A stretch of DNA of 64,000 nucleotides from Exiguobacterium aestuarii (GCF_020171655.1 NZ_JAIVAC010000001.1:434001-498000); one strand, 5' to 3'; shown: positions 37,948-48,638, counted from the stretch's first letter. Made by a program: numbers and translations. The notes: a model not told the origin generated them from the sequence alone.

Positions 37948-38204
37948 ACGATCCAAAGAAAGCAATCGCTCTGTCATATGAGCAATCAATGGATGCCCCG
38001 CACGTCGTGGCGAAAGGGACGGGGATTGTCGCTGAGCGGATGCTTGAGATTGCTCAAGCGAACGGAATTCCTGTTCATGAGGACCCGGCACTCCTATCCT
38101 TACTCTCAGCATTAAACATCGAAGAGCAGATTCCGGAGGACGTTTATCAAGTCATTGCCGAACTTTTTGTCTTTCTTTATCAGATGGAACAAGATAAAAT
38201 TTGA
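37944..38204 (+). CDS. ylqH: YlqH, FlhB C-terminal domain-like protein
   Basis: An 86-residue protein matching the cytoplasmic tail of the flagellar export gate protein FlhB: KAIALSYE, PHVVAKGTGIVAERMLEIAQ, GIPVHEDPALLSLLSAL and IPEDVYQVIAELFVFLYQM. The Asn-Pro-Thr-His autocleavage site of FlhB is absent at the expected place near the start. Standalone homologues (FhlX/YlqH type) are known, and can partly substitute for FlhB tail function in Bacillus. ATG overlaps the ylqG stop (ATGA), so the two are coupled. Confidence 0.85.
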   Translation: MNDPKKAIALSYEQSMDAPHVVAKGTGIVAERMLEIAQANGIPVHEDPALLSLLSALNIEEQIPEDVYQVIAELFVFLYQMEQDKI

Positions 38205-38255
38205 TTTGTCTAGGGTTATATGTGAAAAAAAGATGAAAACTTAAAGCAAGAACGA

Positions 38256-38285
38256 TAGACAGCGCTTTCAGTTTTTCGTTACAAT
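38256..38285 (+). promoter_or_regulatory. Candidate sigma-A promoter for sucCD
   Basis: TAGACA (38256-38261), 18-base spacer and TACAAT (38280-38285). Five of six matches to the -35 consensus. Confidence 0.55.
38257..38270 (+). promoter_or_regulatory. Candidate catabolite-responsive element (cre) at sucC
   Basis: AGACAGCGCTTTCA agrees with TGAAAGCGCTTTCA at 12 of 14 positions. It overlaps the -35, so CcpA-P-Ser-HPr binding here would repress sucCD in glucose. Confidence 0.7.
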
Positions 38286-38324
38286 AGACGTGCCGATATT
38301 AAAGGGGACTAAGGGGGAAAACAT

Positions 38325-39485
38325 ATGAATATCCATGAGTATCAGGCGAAAGAATTGCTAAGAGAGTTTGGGGTAGCCGTTCCGACGGGTTATCCAGCCT
38401 TTACTGTTGAAGAAGCTGTAGCAGCAGCTGCTAAGCTTGACGGTGAGTTGAAAGTTGTAAAAGCTCAAATCCACGCAGGTGGCCGCGGTAAAGCAGGTGG
38501 CGTCAAACTTGCGAAGACAGATGAAGAAGTGAAGCAATACGCGACAGAGATTCTCGGAAAAACGCTCGTGACACACCAAACAGGTCCGGAAGGAAAAGTT
38601 GTCCAGCGTCTCTATATCGAAGAAGGTTCTGCGATTGACCAAGAATTTTACTTAGGACTCGTGCTTGACCGTTCGATCGGCCGAATTGTCATCATGGGTT
38701 CATCAGAAGGTGGTATGGACATCGAGGAAGTCGCTGAACATACACCTGAGAAGATTCATAAAGAGATCGTCGATCCGGTTGTGGGCTTGCGTCCATTCCA
38801 AGCACGTCGTCTCGCATTCAAAATGGAAGTCCCGACGAAACTTGTGAACAAGTTCAGTGACATGGTCATGAAGTTGTACAAAGTATATGTCGAGACAGAT
38901 TGCACAATCGCGGAAATCAACCCGCTCGTCACGACGAAAGACGGAAACGTCATCGCGCTCGATGCGAAGTTGAACTTCGATAGCAACGCACTTTATCGTC
39001 ACTCAGATATCCTTTCGCTTCGTGATACGACGGAAGAAGATCCACGTGAAGTCGAGGCATCAAAACATGACCTCAGCTATATCGCACTTGATGGAAACAT
39101 CGGTTGCCTTGTCAACGGTGCAGGCCTTGCGATGGCAACGATGGATATCATCAAACATTACGGCGCTGAACCCGCTAACTTCCTCGATGTAGGTGGCGGT
39201 GCGACAAAAGAAAAAGTTACAGAAGCGTTCAAATTGATTTTGTCTGATGACCAAGTCAAAGGAATCTTCGTTAACATTTTCGGTGGAATCATGAAGTGTG
39301 ACATCATCGCAGAGGGGATTGTCGCAGCTACGAAAGAAATCGGACTCGACTTGCCACTCGTTGTTCGCTTAGAGGGAACGAACGTTGATGCCGGGAAGCG
39401 CATTCTCGATGAATCTGGACTTGCGATCACGACAGCTAGCTCGATGGCTGACGGTGCGGAAAAAATCGCAGCACTTGTTCGATAA
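38325..39485 (+). CDS. sucC: Succinyl-CoA synthetase (ADP-forming) beta subunit
   Basis: A 386-residue ATP-grasp subunit with the nucleotide-binding fold. [17 protein letters not shown] is the family start; [15 protein letters not shown] and [20 protein letters not shown] follow, then the CoA-ligase domain with [13 protein letters not shown]. With SucD it makes ATP and succinate from succinyl-CoA in the TCA cycle. GGGGGAAA precedes ATG. Confidence 0.97.
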   Translation: MNIHEYQAKELLREFGVAVPTGYPAFTVEEAVAAAAKLDGELKVVKAQIHAGGRGKAGGVKLAKTDEEVKQYATEILGKTLVTHQTGPEGKVVQRLYIEEGSAIDQEFYLGLVLDRSIGRIVIMGSSEGGMDIEEVAEHTPEKIHKEIVDPVVGLRPFQARRLAFKMEVPTKLVNKFSDMVMKLYKVYVETDCTIAEINPLVTTKDGNVIALDAKLNFDSNALYRHSDILSLRDTTEEDPREVEASKHDLSYIALDGNIGCLVNGAGLAMATMDIIKHYGAEPANFLDVGGGATKEKVTEAFKLILSDDQVKGIFVNIFGGIMKCDIIAEGIVAATKEIGLDLPLVVRLEGTNVDAGKRILDESGLAITTASSMADGAEKIAALVR

Positions 39486-39497
39486 GGGGGAAACGAC

Positions 39498-40415
39498 ATG
39501 AGTATTTGGGCGAATAAAGATACGAAAGTCATCATTCAAGGGATTACAGGGAAGCAAGGTTTGTTCCATGGTGAACAGATGCTTGCTTATAACACGAAAT
39601 TAGTCGGCGGGGTAACACCAGGTAAAGGTGGTACGACCGTTCTCGACAACGTTCCAGTCTTCAACACTGTCTCTGAGGCGGTCGAGACGACTGGTGCAAA
39701 CGCATCGATCATCTACGTACCACCAGCTTTCGCAGCTGACTCAATCATGGAAGCAGCGGACAGTGGCATCGAACTCATCATCTGTATCACTGAAGGCATT
39801 CCTGTAGTGGACATGATCCAAGTGAAACGCTATCTCGAAGACAAGCCGGCTCGTTTGATTGGACCGAACTGTCCTGGAATCATCACTCCAGGAGAAGCAA
39901 AACTTGGAATCATGCCTGGCTATATTCATACGAAAGGGCATGTCGGAATCGTGTCACGTTCTGGAACGCTCACGTATGAGGCGGTTCATCAGTTGACAAC
40001 GGCAGGAATCGGTCAATCGACAGCTGTCGGAATCGGGGGAGACCCAGTCAACGGAACAAACTTCATCGATACGCTCAAGGCGTTCAACGAAGATGAGGAC
40101 ACGAAAGCTGTCATCATGATCGGGGAAATCGGTGGAACGGCTGAAGAAGAGGCGGCTGAATGGGTGAAAGCGAACATGACGAAACCAGTCATCGGCTTCA
40201 TCGGCGGACAGACGGCTCCTGAAGGCAAACGTATGGGACATGCCGGCGCAATCATCTCAGGTGGTAAAGGGACGGCTGCTGAAAAGATTAAGACGTTGAA
40301 CGCGAATGGAATCGAAGTAGCTGAAACACCAGCTGTCATCGGTGAAACGTTGATTCGTGTCTTGAAAAATGAAGGTCTATACGAAGCGTGTGTCACGGGT
40401 CAACCGACGACATAA
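39498..40415 (+). CDS. sucD: Succinyl-CoA synthetase alpha subunit
   Basis: A 305-residue subunit carrying the phosphohistidine: [10 protein letters not shown] with His248. It begins with the Rossmann CoA-binding domain ([16 protein letters not shown]). [16 protein letters not shown] is also diagnostic. Twelve bases separate it from sucC. A terminator follows. Confidence 0.97.
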   Translation: MSIWANKDTKVIIQGITGKQGLFHGEQMLAYNTKLVGGVTPGKGGTTVLDNVPVFNTVSEAVETTGANASIIYVPPAFAADSIMEAADSGIELIICITEGIPVVDMIQVKRYLEDKPARLIGPNCPGIITPGEAKLGIMPGYIHTKGHVGIVSRSGTLTYEAVHQLTTAGIGQSTAVGIGGDPVNGTNFIDTLKAFNEDEDTKAVIMIGEIGGTAEEEAAEWVKANMTKPVIGFIGGQTAPEGKRMGHAGAIISGGKGTAAEKIKTLNANGIEVAETPAVIGETLIRVLKNEGLYEACVTGQPTT

Positions 40416-40420
40416 GAATC

Positions 40421-40451
40421 ATGAGGGATGCTTGCATCCCTCATTTTTTTA
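40421..40451 (+). terminator. Intrinsic terminator after sucD
   Basis: ATGAGGGATG (40421-40430), loop CTTG, CATCCCTCAT (40435-40444), seven T. Confidence 0.9.
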
Positions 40452-40465
40452 AAGGAGAGATTGTG

Positions 40466-41260
40466 ATGAATCAAACAATAGCTCGGTTTGCCGCTGCACG
40501 AATTCCGGTTGAGTTTGTGCATCATTATTTGAACGGAACGCTAGAAGCACATCGCACTCATTTTTCTTCACATGTCTGGAAGCGAGCTAGTGCTGCGCTC
40601 CGATCGTCCGAATCGTTTAATCGATTTGTCACTTGGGAAGATGAAACGTTCCCGAAACGCTTGCTCGAGATTCCCAACCCGCCGTACTGTTTGTTTTACG
40701 ATGGAGATTTAGAGGTACTACAAGAAAGAACGACCGCGATGGTCGGAAGTCGTGAGTTGAATCGAATTAGTCAATCGTTAGTGCAACACTATCACTCTTT
40801 AATAGAAGAAACTGTTTCCGTTTCGGGTGGAGCGCTTGGCATTGATGGTCTCGTCCACCATCATGCAGTAAATGAGAATCGTCCGACCGTGGCGGTGCTC
40901 GGAGCTGGACTGAACAACCTCTATCCAGCAGCGAATCGACAGTTGCTCTTACGGATTCCAAAGCAAGGGATTCTCTTGAGTGAGTATGCCCCAAACACAC
41001 CTGTTCAAAAATTTCAATTTTTGGAAAGAAATCGATTGGTGAGCGGTCTCGGTGAAACGCTCGTTGTCTTACAGGCGAGACGAAAGAGCGGAACGATGAA
41101 TACGGTCGGACACGCGCTAGAGCAGGGAAAGACGGTGTTCGCCGTACCCGGTTCACCGCTTGATCCATTGGCGGAAGGACCGAATCGATTGATTGAAGAA
41201 GGCGCGATTCCATTGACGAATTCCGATCAAATTATTCGAGATCTCAGGATTGTACGTTGA
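40466..41260 (+). CDS. dprA: DNA processing protein DprA
   Basis: A 264-residue Rossmann-like protein that loads RecA on incoming single-stranded DNA during transformation. MVGSRELN, SGGALGIDGLVHH, VLGAGLNNLYP and EYAPNTPVQKFQFLERNRLVSGL are the DprA signatures; RRKSGTMNT and AVPGSPLDP follow. ATG 40466 follows AAAGGAGAGA; the longer frame from 40388 runs through the sucD terminator. Shorter than B. subtilis DprA only by its tail. No competence pilus genes are in view. Confidence 0.95.
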   Translation: MNQTIARFAAARIPVEFVHHYLNGTLEAHRTHFSSHVWKRASAALRSSESFNRFVTWEDETFPKRLLEIPNPPYCLFYDGDLEVLQERTTAMVGSRELNRISQSLVQHYHSLIEETVSVSGGALGIDGLVHHHAVNENRPTVAVLGAGLNNLYPAANRQLLLRIPKQGILLSEYAPNTPVQKFQFLERNRLVSGLGETLVVLQARRKSGTMNTVGHALEQGKTVFAVPGSPLDPLAEGPNRLIEEGAIPLTNSDQIIRDLRIVR

Positions 41261-41286
41261 CAAACCGGTGAGAACATGAATATTAT
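41257..41286 (+). promoter_or_regulatory. Sigma-A promoter for topA
   Basis: TTGACA (41257-41262), 18-base spacer and TATTAT (41281-41286). The dprA stop codon lies inside the -35. Confidence 0.65.
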
Positions 41287-41325
41287 GGTAGGGATTTAAA
41301 TGACCTCTAAAAGGGGAGCAGATGT

Positions 41326-43422
41326 ATGGCAAAATATTTGGTGATCGTTGAGTCACCTGCGAAAGCAAAAACAATTAAACGTTATTTAGGTCCGAATTAT
41401 ATGGTCAAAGCTTCGATGGGACACGTCATCGATTTACCGAAGAGTCAACTCGGTGTAGACGTCGAACACGACTTTGAACCGAAGTATATTACCATCCGTG
41501 GTAAAGGACCCGTATTGAAAGAATTGAAGACAGCGGCGAAAAAAGCCACAAAAATCTTTCTCGCAGCCGACCCCGATAGAGAAGGGGAAGCGATTGCCTG
41601 GCATTTGGCTCGCGCTCTCGGCGTAGATGAAACGACTGAATGTCGTGTCGTTTTTAACGAGATCACAAAAGATGCAATTAAAGAATCATTTAAACATCCA
41701 CGTAAAATCAATCATGACCTCGTCGATGCGCAACAAGCACGACGGATTTTAGATCGTCTCGTCGGATACGGGATGAGTCCGTTATTATGGAAGAAAGTCA
41801 AAAAAGGACTATCTGCTGGACGAGTTCAGTCGGTTGCCGTGAAGATGATCATCGACCGTGAACGCGAAATCAATGCGTTCGACCCAGAAGAATATTGGAC
41901 GATCAAGCTCGACTTGAATCATGATGGGGAAACGTTCGAGACTTCATTTTACGGAAAAGATGGGAAAAAGATGGAATTGAAGTCGGAAGAAGACGCTCAA
42001 GCTGTCCTTGATGCCATCAACGACGAATTCAAAGTCATCGACGTGACGAAGAAAGAACGTAAACGCAACGCTTCGTTGCCGTTCACGACAAGTTCGTTGC
42101 AACAAGATGCGGCACGTAAATTGAATTTCCGTGCGAAGAAGACGATGATGCTCGCCCAACAATTATATGAAGGAATCGACCTCGGTAAGAAAGAGGGGAC
42201 GGTCGGTTTGATTACGTATATGCGTACAGACTCGACACGAATCTCGGACTTGGCGAAGGGAGAGGCGAAAGAATACATCGAATCGACATTCGGTGAAGAA
42301 TACGTCGCCTCACAGAAGCAAAAGGAAAAGAAAGCTGCAAACGCGCAAGATGCGCACGAAGCGATTCGTCCGACATCGGCACTCCGCGACCCTGCTTCTT
42401 TAAAACCTTATTTGTCTCGTGACCAGTTGCGCCTTTATAAATTGATTTGGGAACGTTTGATTGCGAGTCAAATGGCACCTGCCGTACTCGATACCGTCAA
42501 GATCGATGTAGAATCGAACGGAATGATCTTCCGTGCGAATGGCTCGACCGTCAAATTCCCAGGTTTCATGAAAGTGTATATCGAATCGAAAGATGATGAT
42601 ATCGAGGATACGAATCAAGAGAAAGAGGGCTTGTTACCACCTCTTGAAGTCGAGGATACGGTCAGCTTTGAAGCAATTGAGCCGAAGCAACACTTCACGC
42701 AACCACCGCCGCGTTACACGGAAGCACGACTCGTCCGTGCGATGGAAGAGCTCGGTATCGGTCGCCCGTCGACATATGCGCCTACACTTGACACGATTCA
42801 ACGTCGTGGCTATGTCGTCTTAGAAGAGAAGAAGTTCCTTCCGACTGAGCTTGGTGAACTCGTCATTGAAATGATAGATGAATATTTCAATGACTTCATC
42901 ACCGTTCAGTTCACGGCCGACATGGAAACGCTTCTTGACTCGATTGAGCATAAAGAAGTGGAGTGGACGGAAGTCGTCGCCCCGATCTATCGTTCGTTCG
43001 AGAAACGCTTGAAGCGTGCCGAAGAAGAAATCGAAAAGATTGAAGTGAAAGATGAGCCTGCGGGAATCGATTGTGAAGTTTGTGGTTCACCGATGGTCAT
43101 CAAGATGGGTCGATACGGTAAGTTTATGGCTTGCTCGAACTTCCCAAACTGTACGAACACGAAACCAGTTCAAGTTGAGATTGGTGTCCCTTGCCCAGAC
43201 TGTAAGGACGGACAAATCGTGGAACGTCGTAGTAAAAAAGGTCGCCTCTTCTATGGCTGCTCGAACTATCCAGAATGTGAGTTCGTCTCATGGGATAAAC
43301 CGGTTGCGAAACCGTGCCCAGTATGCGACAGTTTGATGGTCGAGAAGAAAATTAAAGACGGCGTGAAATATCAATGTACGAAATGTACCCATACCGAGGT
43401 ACATCAGCAAGAGGAGGATTAA
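41326..43422 (+). CDS. topA: DNA topoisomerase I
   Basis: A 698-residue type IA topoisomerase that relaxes negative supercoils. TOPRIM domain ([31 protein letters not shown]), active-site Tyr298 in [12 protein letters not shown], and three C-terminal zinc ribbons of the CxxC type (CEVCG, CPDCK, CPVCD) with CSNFPNC and CSNYPEC halves. GGGGAGC precedes ATG. It overlaps trmFO (TAATG). Confidence 0.97.
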   Translation: MAKYLVIVESPAKAKTIKRYLGPNYMVKASMGHVIDLPKSQLGVDVEHDFEPKYITIRGKGPVLKELKTAAKKATKIFLAADPDREGEAIAWHLARALGVDETTECRVVFNEITKDAIKESFKHPRKINHDLVDAQQARRILDRLVGYGMSPLLWKKVKKGLSAGRVQSVAVKMIIDREREINAFDPEEYWTIKLDLNHDGETFETSFYGKDGKKMELKSEEDAQAVLDAINDEFKVIDVTKKERKRNASLPFTTSSLQQDAARKLNFRAKKTMMLAQQLYEGIDLGKKEGTVGLITYMRTDSTRISDLAKGEAKEYIESTFGEEYVASQKQKEKKAANAQDAHEAIRPTSALRDPASLKPYLSRDQLRLYKLIWERLIASQMAPAVLDTVKIDVESNGMIFRANGSTVKFPGFMKVYIESKDDDIEDTNQEKEGLLPPLEVEDTVSFEAIEPKQHFTQPPPRYTEARLVRAMEELGIGRPSTYAPTLDTIQRRGYVVLEEKKFLPTELGELVIEMIDEYFNDFITVQFTADMETLLDSIEHKEVEWTEVVAPIYRSFEKRLKRAEEEIEKIEVKDEPAGIDCEVCGSPMVIKMGRYGKFMACSNFPNCTNTKPVQVEIGVPCPDCKDGQIVERRSKKGRLFYGCSNYPECEFVSWDKPVAKPCPVCDSLMVEKKIKDGVKYQCTKCTHTEVHQQEED

Positions 43423-44732
43423 TGTTGCAACAACGTGTAACTGTAATCGGAGCCGGCTTGGCCGGTTCCGAAGCAGCTTGGCAACTCGCCAAGCGTGGCA
43501 TTCAAGTAGATTTGTATGAAATGAGACCGGTCCGTCAAACACCGGCGCACCACACGGATCAATTCGCAGAACTCGTTTGTTCGAACTCGCTTCGGGCGAA
43601 CGGCCTTCAAAACGCGGTCGGTGTCTTGAAAGAAGAGATGCGTACACTTGACTCACTCATCTTGAAAGCGGCAGATACGGCAAGCGTCCCAGCTGGCGGC
43701 GCCCTTGCTGTCGACCGACATGAGTTTGCTGGATTCATCACTGAGAAGTTGAAGAACCATGAAAACGTCACGGTGCATACCGAGGAATTAAAAGAAATTC
43801 CTGAAGGGATTGTCATCGTCGCGACAGGGCCATTGACGTCTCCGGATTTATCGGCATCGCTCAAAGCGTTCACAGGGGAAGATTATCTTTACTTCTACGA
43901 TGCGGCCGCTCCGATTCTAGATGGCGATACGATCGATCGCGATAAAGTATACTTGAAGTCGCGCTATGATAAAGGTGAAGCCGCTTACTTGAACTGCCCG
44001 ATGACAGAAGAAGAGTTTGACGTCTTTTACGAGGAATTGATCAAGGCGGAAGTCGTTCCGTTAAAAGAGTTCGAAAAAGAGATTTACTTCGAAGGTTGTA
44101 TGCCGTTTGAAGTCATGGCTGAGCGTGGGAAGAAGACACTTCTCTTCGGACCGATGAAGCCGGTCGGTCTAGAAGATCCGAAGACGGGTAAACGTCCGTA
44201 TGCGGTCGTTCAACTTCGTCAGGACAACTCGGCAGGAACGCTTTATAACTTGGTCGGCTTCCAGACGCATTTGAAGTGGGGCGAACAGAAACGTATCATC
44301 CGTCTCATCCCTGGACTCGAAAATGCAGATATCGTTCGTTACGGTGTCATGCACCGCAACACGTTCATCAATTCGCCGAGCTTGTTGAAACCGACGTATC
44401 AGGCGCGCACGCGTGACACATTATTCTTTGCCGGTCAGATGACGGGAGTAGAAGGATATGTGGAGTCAGCAGCGTCAGGATTGTTGGCGGGAATCAATGC
44501 AGCGAAGATGATCGCAGGAGAAGAGCTCGTCGTCTTACCACGTGAAACGATGCTCGGTTCGATGGCGCACTACATCACGACAGCGGACGGGAAGCATTTC
44601 CAACCGATGAATGCGAACTTTGGATTGGTCCCATCTTTAGAGGACGCTCCGAAGAAAATGAAAAAACAAGAACGGTACGAGCGTTACGCTAACCGTGCTT
44701 TAGAAACGATTCAACAGTTTAAGGACCTTTGA
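43422..44732 (+). CDS. trmFO: Methylenetetrahydrofolate-tRNA (uracil-54 C5) methyltransferase TrmFO
   Basis: A 436-residue flavoprotein using folate, not SAM, to make m5U54 in tRNA. The N-terminal FAD loop is [30 protein letters not shown] carries the conserved cysteine; [21 protein letters not shown] is near the C-terminus. ATG 43422 has GAGGAGG upstream and overlaps the topA stop. A frame reaching back to 43374 lies inside topA. Confidence 0.96.
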   Translation: MLQQRVTVIGAGLAGSEAAWQLAKRGIQVDLYEMRPVRQTPAHHTDQFAELVCSNSLRANGLQNAVGVLKEEMRTLDSLILKAADTASVPAGGALAVDRHEFAGFITEKLKNHENVTVHTEELKEIPEGIVIVATGPLTSPDLSASLKAFTGEDYLYFYDAAAPILDGDTIDRDKVYLKSRYDKGEAAYLNCPMTEEEFDVFYEELIKAEVVPLKEFEKEIYFEGCMPFEVMAERGKKTLLFGPMKPVGLEDPKTGKRPYAVVQLRQDNSAGTLYNLVGFQTHLKWGEQKRIIRLIPGLENADIVRYGVMHRNTFINSPSLLKPTYQARTRDTLFFAGQMTGVEGYVESAASGLLAGINAAKMIAGEELVVLPRETMLGSMAHYITTADGKHFQPMNANFGLVPSLEDAPKKMKKQERYERYANRALETIQQFKDL

Positions 44733-44735
44733 ACA

Positions 44736-44766
44736 GGAGAGCCAGTTTTTGGCTCTTTTGTTTTGA
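44736..44766 (+). terminator. Intrinsic terminator after trmFO
   Basis: AGAGCCA (44738-44744), loop GTTTT, TGGCTCT (44750-44756) and a T-rich tail. Confidence 0.75.
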
Positions 44767-44805
44767 AATAAAGTTTCAATTGTGTATTTTGTTTCATACT
44801 TTGAA

Positions 44806-44820
44806 AATTTTCAGATTATT
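44806..44820 (+). promoter_or_regulatory. CodY-box-like site upstream of xerC-hslVU-codY
   Basis: AATTTTCAGATTATT agrees with the CodY consensus AATTTTCWGAAAATT at 13 of 15 positions. It lies 13 bases before the -35 of the operon that ends in codY, suggesting autoregulation. Confidence 0.6.
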
Positions 44821-44833
44821 GAACGACTATCTA

Positions 44834-44862
44834 TTGTCACTGTACATTCTGTATGCTATGCT
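44834..44862 (+). promoter_or_regulatory. Sigma-A promoter for xerC-hslV-hslU-codY
   Basis: TTGTCA (44834-44839), 17-base spacer and TATGCT (44857-44862), 55 bases before the xerC start. Confidence 0.65.
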
Positions 44863-44916
44863 AATTTCGATTTGACGAGAACATGCGTTTTTACGTGTCA
44901 TCGAGGAGGCGATAAA

Positions 44917-45798
44917 ATGGGATTCTTAGAGGATCGACAATCATTTTTACGCTACTGCCAAATTGAACGTCGACTGTCTCCTCATACGAAACGCTCCTAC
45001 GAGCAAACGCTCGACCAGTACGCCGCATATTGCCAATCGACGCATCAAGATCCCTACGATGCACAGACGGCGCGGCGTTATTTATATGTCCTTTATGAGA
45101 AGCAATTGGCCGCGTCTACAGTGTCCCAAAAAGTATCTTGCCTTAAACAGTTCGGTAAATATATGGCGAGAGAACATGGGGGAGAGCCCTTGTTCCACGA
45201 CCTGACTTCACCGAAAAAGCGACAATCCTTGCCGACGTTCGCCGTACCGTCCGAAGTCGAACGGTTGTTAGTGGCGGCTTCCATGCAAGACGACCCTTTT
45301 TTACAGGCGAGAGACGTGGCAATTATTGAGGTGTTGTATGGAACGGGAATCCGTGTCGCAGAGCTTTGTGGGATGAACCTATCTTCCTTTGACGATGTCT
45401 TATCTTTCGTCCATGTGATGGGGAAAGGAAAGAAAGAACGGTACGTTCCAATCGGTCAATATGCCGTACAAGCATTGAAGCGCTATGTAGAAATACGGAA
45501 AGATGTCGGACTCCCGACGGAAAGCGCATTATTTTTGAGTCAAAAAGGGAATCGGATGACAACAGACCAAATTCGGTATGTCATGAAGCGCTTGAGAAAA
45601 GACAGTGGGGTACATAAGCCGTTGACCCCGCACTCGTTGCGACATAGCTTTGCAACGGACCTATTGGAGCGGGGAGCGGATTTGCGAGCTGTCCAAGAGT
45701 TGCTCGGTCACGAGTCCTTGTCGACGACCGGACGCTATACCCACGTATCGACTGAACGATTACGTTCGATTTATCAAGCGACACATCCAAGAAAGTAG
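44917..45798 (+). CDS. xerC: Tyrosine recombinase XerC
   Basis: A 293-residue site-specific recombinase that resolves chromosome dimers at dif with XerD. N-terminal SAM-like core-binding domain (about 1-90); catalytic domain with Arg146 (GIRVAEL), the [10 protein letters not shown] lysine hairpin, HSLRHSFAT (His and Arg), LLGHES and nucleophile Tyr274 (TGRYTHVS). ATG 44917 follows GAGGAGGC. Upstream in-frame codons to 44782 cover the promoter and are rejected. It heads the codY operon, as in Bacillus. Confidence 0.95.
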   Translation: MGFLEDRQSFLRYCQIERRLSPHTKRSYEQTLDQYAAYCQSTHQDPYDAQTARRYLYVLYEKQLAASTVSQKVSCLKQFGKYMAREHGGEPLFHDLTSPKKRQSLPTFAVPSEVERLLVAASMQDDPFLQARDVAIIEVLYGTGIRVAELCGMNLSSFDDVLSFVHVMGKGKKERYVPIGQYAVQALKRYVEIRKDVGLPTESALFLSQKGNRMTTDQIRYVMKRLRKDSGVHKPLTPHSLRHSFATDLLERGADLRAVQELLGHESLSTTGRYTHVSTERLRSIYQATHPRK

Positions 45799-45809
45799 GA
45801 GGTTACGAT

Positions 45810-46358
45810 ATGTTTCATGCAACAACGATTTTTGCAGTTCGACACAATGGCCAATGCGCGATGAGTGGAGATGGCCAAGTCACATTCGGGAATGCCGTCA
45901 TCATGAAAAACAAAGCGAAGAAAGTCAGACGCTTATACGGCGGGAAAGTCGTTGCCGGTTTTGCAGGCAGTGTAGCCGATGCTTTCACATTGTTTGAAAA
46001 GTTTGAATCGAAACTTGAAATGTATAACGGTAACTTACCGCGTGCCGCGGTCGAGCTTGCCAAAGAGTGGCGCGGCGATAAAATCTTGCGGCAACTCGAG
46101 GCGCTATTGATTGTGATGGATGCTGACCATTTACTGCTCGTCTCTGGGAATGGAGAAGTGATTGAGCCGGATGACGGGATCCTTGCAATCGGTTCGGGTG
46201 GTAATTACGCACTCGCAGCAGGGCGTGCACTCGTCCGCCATTCCGCTGAGAAGTCAGCGGAAGAAATCGCACGAGCCGCTCTCGAGATTGCCGGTGAGCT
46301 TTGCGTGTATACGAATGATCAAGTCATTGTAGAAACGATCGGAGGCGATGCTGAATGA
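45810..46358 (+). CDS. hslV: ATP-dependent protease peptidase subunit HslV (ClpQ)
   Basis: A 182-residue proteasome-like peptidase that forms a double ring capped by HslU. It begins [41 protein letters not shown] and [16 protein letters not shown] are diagnostic. B. subtilis ClpQ begins with a serine reported as nucleophile; here no serine lies at the N-terminus, so the active residue should be Thr5 after removal of MFHA. ATG 45810 has AGGAGG upstream and no alternative start is near. Overlaps hslU. Confidence 0.94.
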   Translation: MFHATTIFAVRHNGQCAMSGDGQVTFGNAVIMKNKAKKVRRLYGGKVVAGFAGSVADAFTLFEKFESKLEMYNGNLPRAAVELAKEWRGDKILRQLEALLIVMDADHLLLVSGNGEVIEPDDGILAIGSGGNYALAAGRALVRHSAEKSAEEIARAALEIAGELCVYTNDQVIVETIGGDAE

Positions 46359-47725
46359 ATCGAGAGTTGACACCAAGACAAATCGTATCGGAACTGGACA
46401 AGTTCGTAATCGGTCAGAAGGACGCCAAACGAGCTGTCTCGATTGCATTGCGTAATCGTTATCGTCGTCAGAAATTAAGTGCAGACCTTCGTGATGAAGT
46501 TACACCGAAAAACATTTTGATGATCGGACCGACTGGGGTCGGGAAGACCGAAATCGCACGTCGTTTAGCGAAATTAGTCGGGGCACCGTTCGTCAAAGTG
46601 GAAGCGACGAAATTTACGGAAGTCGGTTACGTCGGTCGTGACGTCGAGTCGATGGTACGAGATCTCGTCGAAGCATCCGTTCGTCTCGTGAAAGAAGAGA
46701 AGAAAGAAGACGTGAAGGAACCGGCAGAGCGAGCAGCGACAGAACGATTGCTAGATGCCTTACAAGGGAAAGCGAAAGCTACACCAAGTGCATCAAACCC
46801 GTTCGAGGCGTTGTTCGGTGGGCAGACACAACAGCCTGAATCCACAACGGATACGTCAAAGAATGACCGGGCACAGCTTCGCCGTCTTCTCGAGCTCGGT
46901 GAACTAGAAGACCGAGTCATCGAAGTTGAGCTTGAAGAAAAGCAAACGATGGATTTGTTCCAAGGGCAAGGAATGGAAGGATTATCGAACCTTCAAGATA
47001 TGCTCGGACAAATCGTTCCGAAGAAACGGAAGCAACGGAAGTTGACCGTCCGTGAAGCGAGACCGCTTCTCATAGCGGAAGAAGCTGAAAATCTTCTGGA
47101 TTTGAACGAAGTACATGATGAAGCGGTGCAACGTAGTGAACAGATGGGCATCATCTTCGTCGATGAAATCGATAAGATTGCAACGAAGTCGCAAGACCAT
47201 GCTGGTGTCTCTCGTGAAGGCGTGCAGCGCGATATCCTTCCGATTGTCGAAGGGTCAACGGTCGTCACGAAGTACGGACCGGTCAAAACCGATCACGTTC
47301 TCTTCATCGCAGCTGGAGCGTTCCATATGGCCAAACCGTCTGATTTGATTCCGGAGTTGCAAGGTCGCTTCCCGATTCGTGTCGAATTGAACAGCTTGAC
47401 GGAAGAGGACTTCGTCAAAATCTTGACAGAGCCATCTCAGGCGTTAATCAAACAATATACCGCATTATTGGAATCGGAAGAAATCACGGTCCGATTCACG
47501 CATGAAGCGATTGAAGAAATCGCAAAAATTGCGACACATGTCAATCGCGAGACCGATGACATCGGCGCGCGTCGCCTTTATACTATTATGGAGCGCGTGT
47601 TAGAAGATCTTTCATTTGAAGCGGCAGATATGCCGCAAACAAGCGTGGAGATTACTCCCGCTTATGTACAAGCTAAAGTTGGGTCGATCGCGGATGATCG
47701 AGACCTCAGCCAATATATTTTATAA
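46355..47725 (+). CDS. hslU: ATP-dependent protease ATPase subunit HslU (ClpY)
   Basis: A 456-residue AAA+ unfoldase feeding HslV. Walker [15 protein letters not shown] (about 56-69), intermediate I domain (about 110-240, charged and variable), Walker [11 protein letters not shown], and the C-terminal sensor-2 [20 protein letters not shown]; the extreme C-terminus (QYIL) inserts into HslV. ATG overlaps the hslV stop (ATGA). Confidence 0.96.
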   Translation: MNRELTPRQIVSELDKFVIGQKDAKRAVSIALRNRYRRQKLSADLRDEVTPKNILMIGPTGVGKTEIARRLAKLVGAPFVKVEATKFTEVGYVGRDVESMVRDLVEASVRLVKEEKKEDVKEPAERAATERLLDALQGKAKATPSASNPFEALFGGQTQQPESTTDTSKNDRAQLRRLLELGELEDRVIEVELEEKQTMDLFQGQGMEGLSNLQDMLGQIVPKKRKQRKLTVREARPLLIAEEAENLLDLNEVHDEAVQRSEQMGIIFVDEIDKIATKSQDHAGVSREGVQRDILPIVEGSTVVTKYGPVKTDHVLFIAAGAFHMAKPSDLIPELQGRFPIRVELNSLTEEDFVKILTEPSQALIKQYTALLESEEITVRFTHEAIEEIAKIATHVNRETDDIGARRLYTIMERVLEDLSFEAADMPQTSVEITPAYVQAKVGSIADDRDLSQYIL

Positions 47726-47729
47726 GATT

Positions 47730-47745
47730 CTGTATGCACATACAG
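47730..47745 (+). repeat. Palindrome next to the codY ribosome site
   Basis: CTGTATGCACATACAG, a perfect dyad ending at the first base of the GGGAGG site (47745-47750) in the hslU-codY gap. As RNA it could form six pairs and a GCAC loop that crowds the site. Confidence 0.5.
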
Positions 47746-47761
47746 GGAGGAAATAGACATT

Positions 47762-48541
47762 ATGAATTTACTAGACAAAACTCGCCAATTAAACACGATG
47801 CTTCAACAAGAAGCGAGTGCGCACGTTGATTTTAAAGAAATGGCGGATAAAATGCGTGAAGTGCTTGAATCCAATACGTTTATCGTGAGCCGTCGTGGTC
47901 GCCTACTTGGCTTTGCGATCAAACAACAGATTGAGAATGACCGCATGAAGGCATTTCTCGTTGACCGACAGTTCCCAGAACCATATGCATCAAACTTGTT
48001 CAATGTGAAAGAAACGACAGCGAACATCGATATTGACAGCGAGTATACAGCGTTCCCTGTAGAGAACCACGATTTGTTCCTCAACTCAAAGACGACGATT
48101 GTCCCAATCATCGGTGGTGGTGAGCGTCTTGGGACGCTCGTGTTAGGTCGATTGGCTAACGAGTTCACAGAAGATGACCTCGTCCTCGCAGAATATAGTG
48201 CGACGGTCGTTGGCATGGAGATCCTTCGTGAGAAGGCGGCAGAAGCAGAAACGTCAGCCCGTAAAAAAGCTGTCGTTCAAATGGCAATCAATTCATTGTC
48301 GTATTCAGAGCTTGAAGCGATTGAACACATTTTCGAAGAGCTCGGCGGAAACGAAGGGTTGTTAGTTGCTTCCAAAATTGCCGACCGTGTGGGAATCACA
48401 CGTTCTGTTATCGTGAACGCACTTCGGAAACTAGAAAGTGCAGGTGTCATTGAATCACGTTCATTAGGAATGAAGGGAACGTATATCAAGATATTAAATG
48501 ATAACTTCTTGTTTGAATTGCAAAAACTGAAATCAAACTGA
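47762..48541 (+). CDS. codY: Global nutrient regulator CodY
   Basis: A 259-residue GTP and branched-chain amino acid sensing repressor of stationary-phase genes. N-terminal GAF domain (about 1-155) binds isoleucine/valine; C-terminal winged helix-turn-helix [21 protein letters not shown] lies near residues 204-224. The length equals that of Bacillus CodY (259). It sits last in the xerC-hslVU operon, with the flagellar operon next, both of which have CodY-box-like sites. Confidence 0.97.
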   Translation: MNLLDKTRQLNTMLQQEASAHVDFKEMADKMREVLESNTFIVSRRGRLLGFAIKQQIENDRMKAFLVDRQFPEPYASNLFNVKETTANIDIDSEYTAFPVENHDLFLNSKTTIVPIIGGGERLGTLVLGRLANEFTEDDLVLAEYSATVVGMEILREKAAEAETSARKKAVVQMAINSLSYSELEAIEHIFEELGGNEGLLVASKIADRVGITRSVIVNALRKLESAGVIESRSLGMKGTYIKILNDNFLFELQKLKSN

Positions 48542-48600
48542 AACACAACTTTAGATGTGTATTTTCCATTGAAAACACTATAAAAAGGGACTTTGTTCCT

Positions 48601-48638
48601 AAAAAACCGCTTTCTTCATTGAAGAAGCGGTTTTTTTT
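48601..48638 (+). terminator. Intrinsic terminator after codY
   Basis: AAAAAACCGC (48601-48610), TTCTTC/GAAGAA inner stem, GCGG (48627-48630) and eight T. Strong. Confidence 0.9.
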
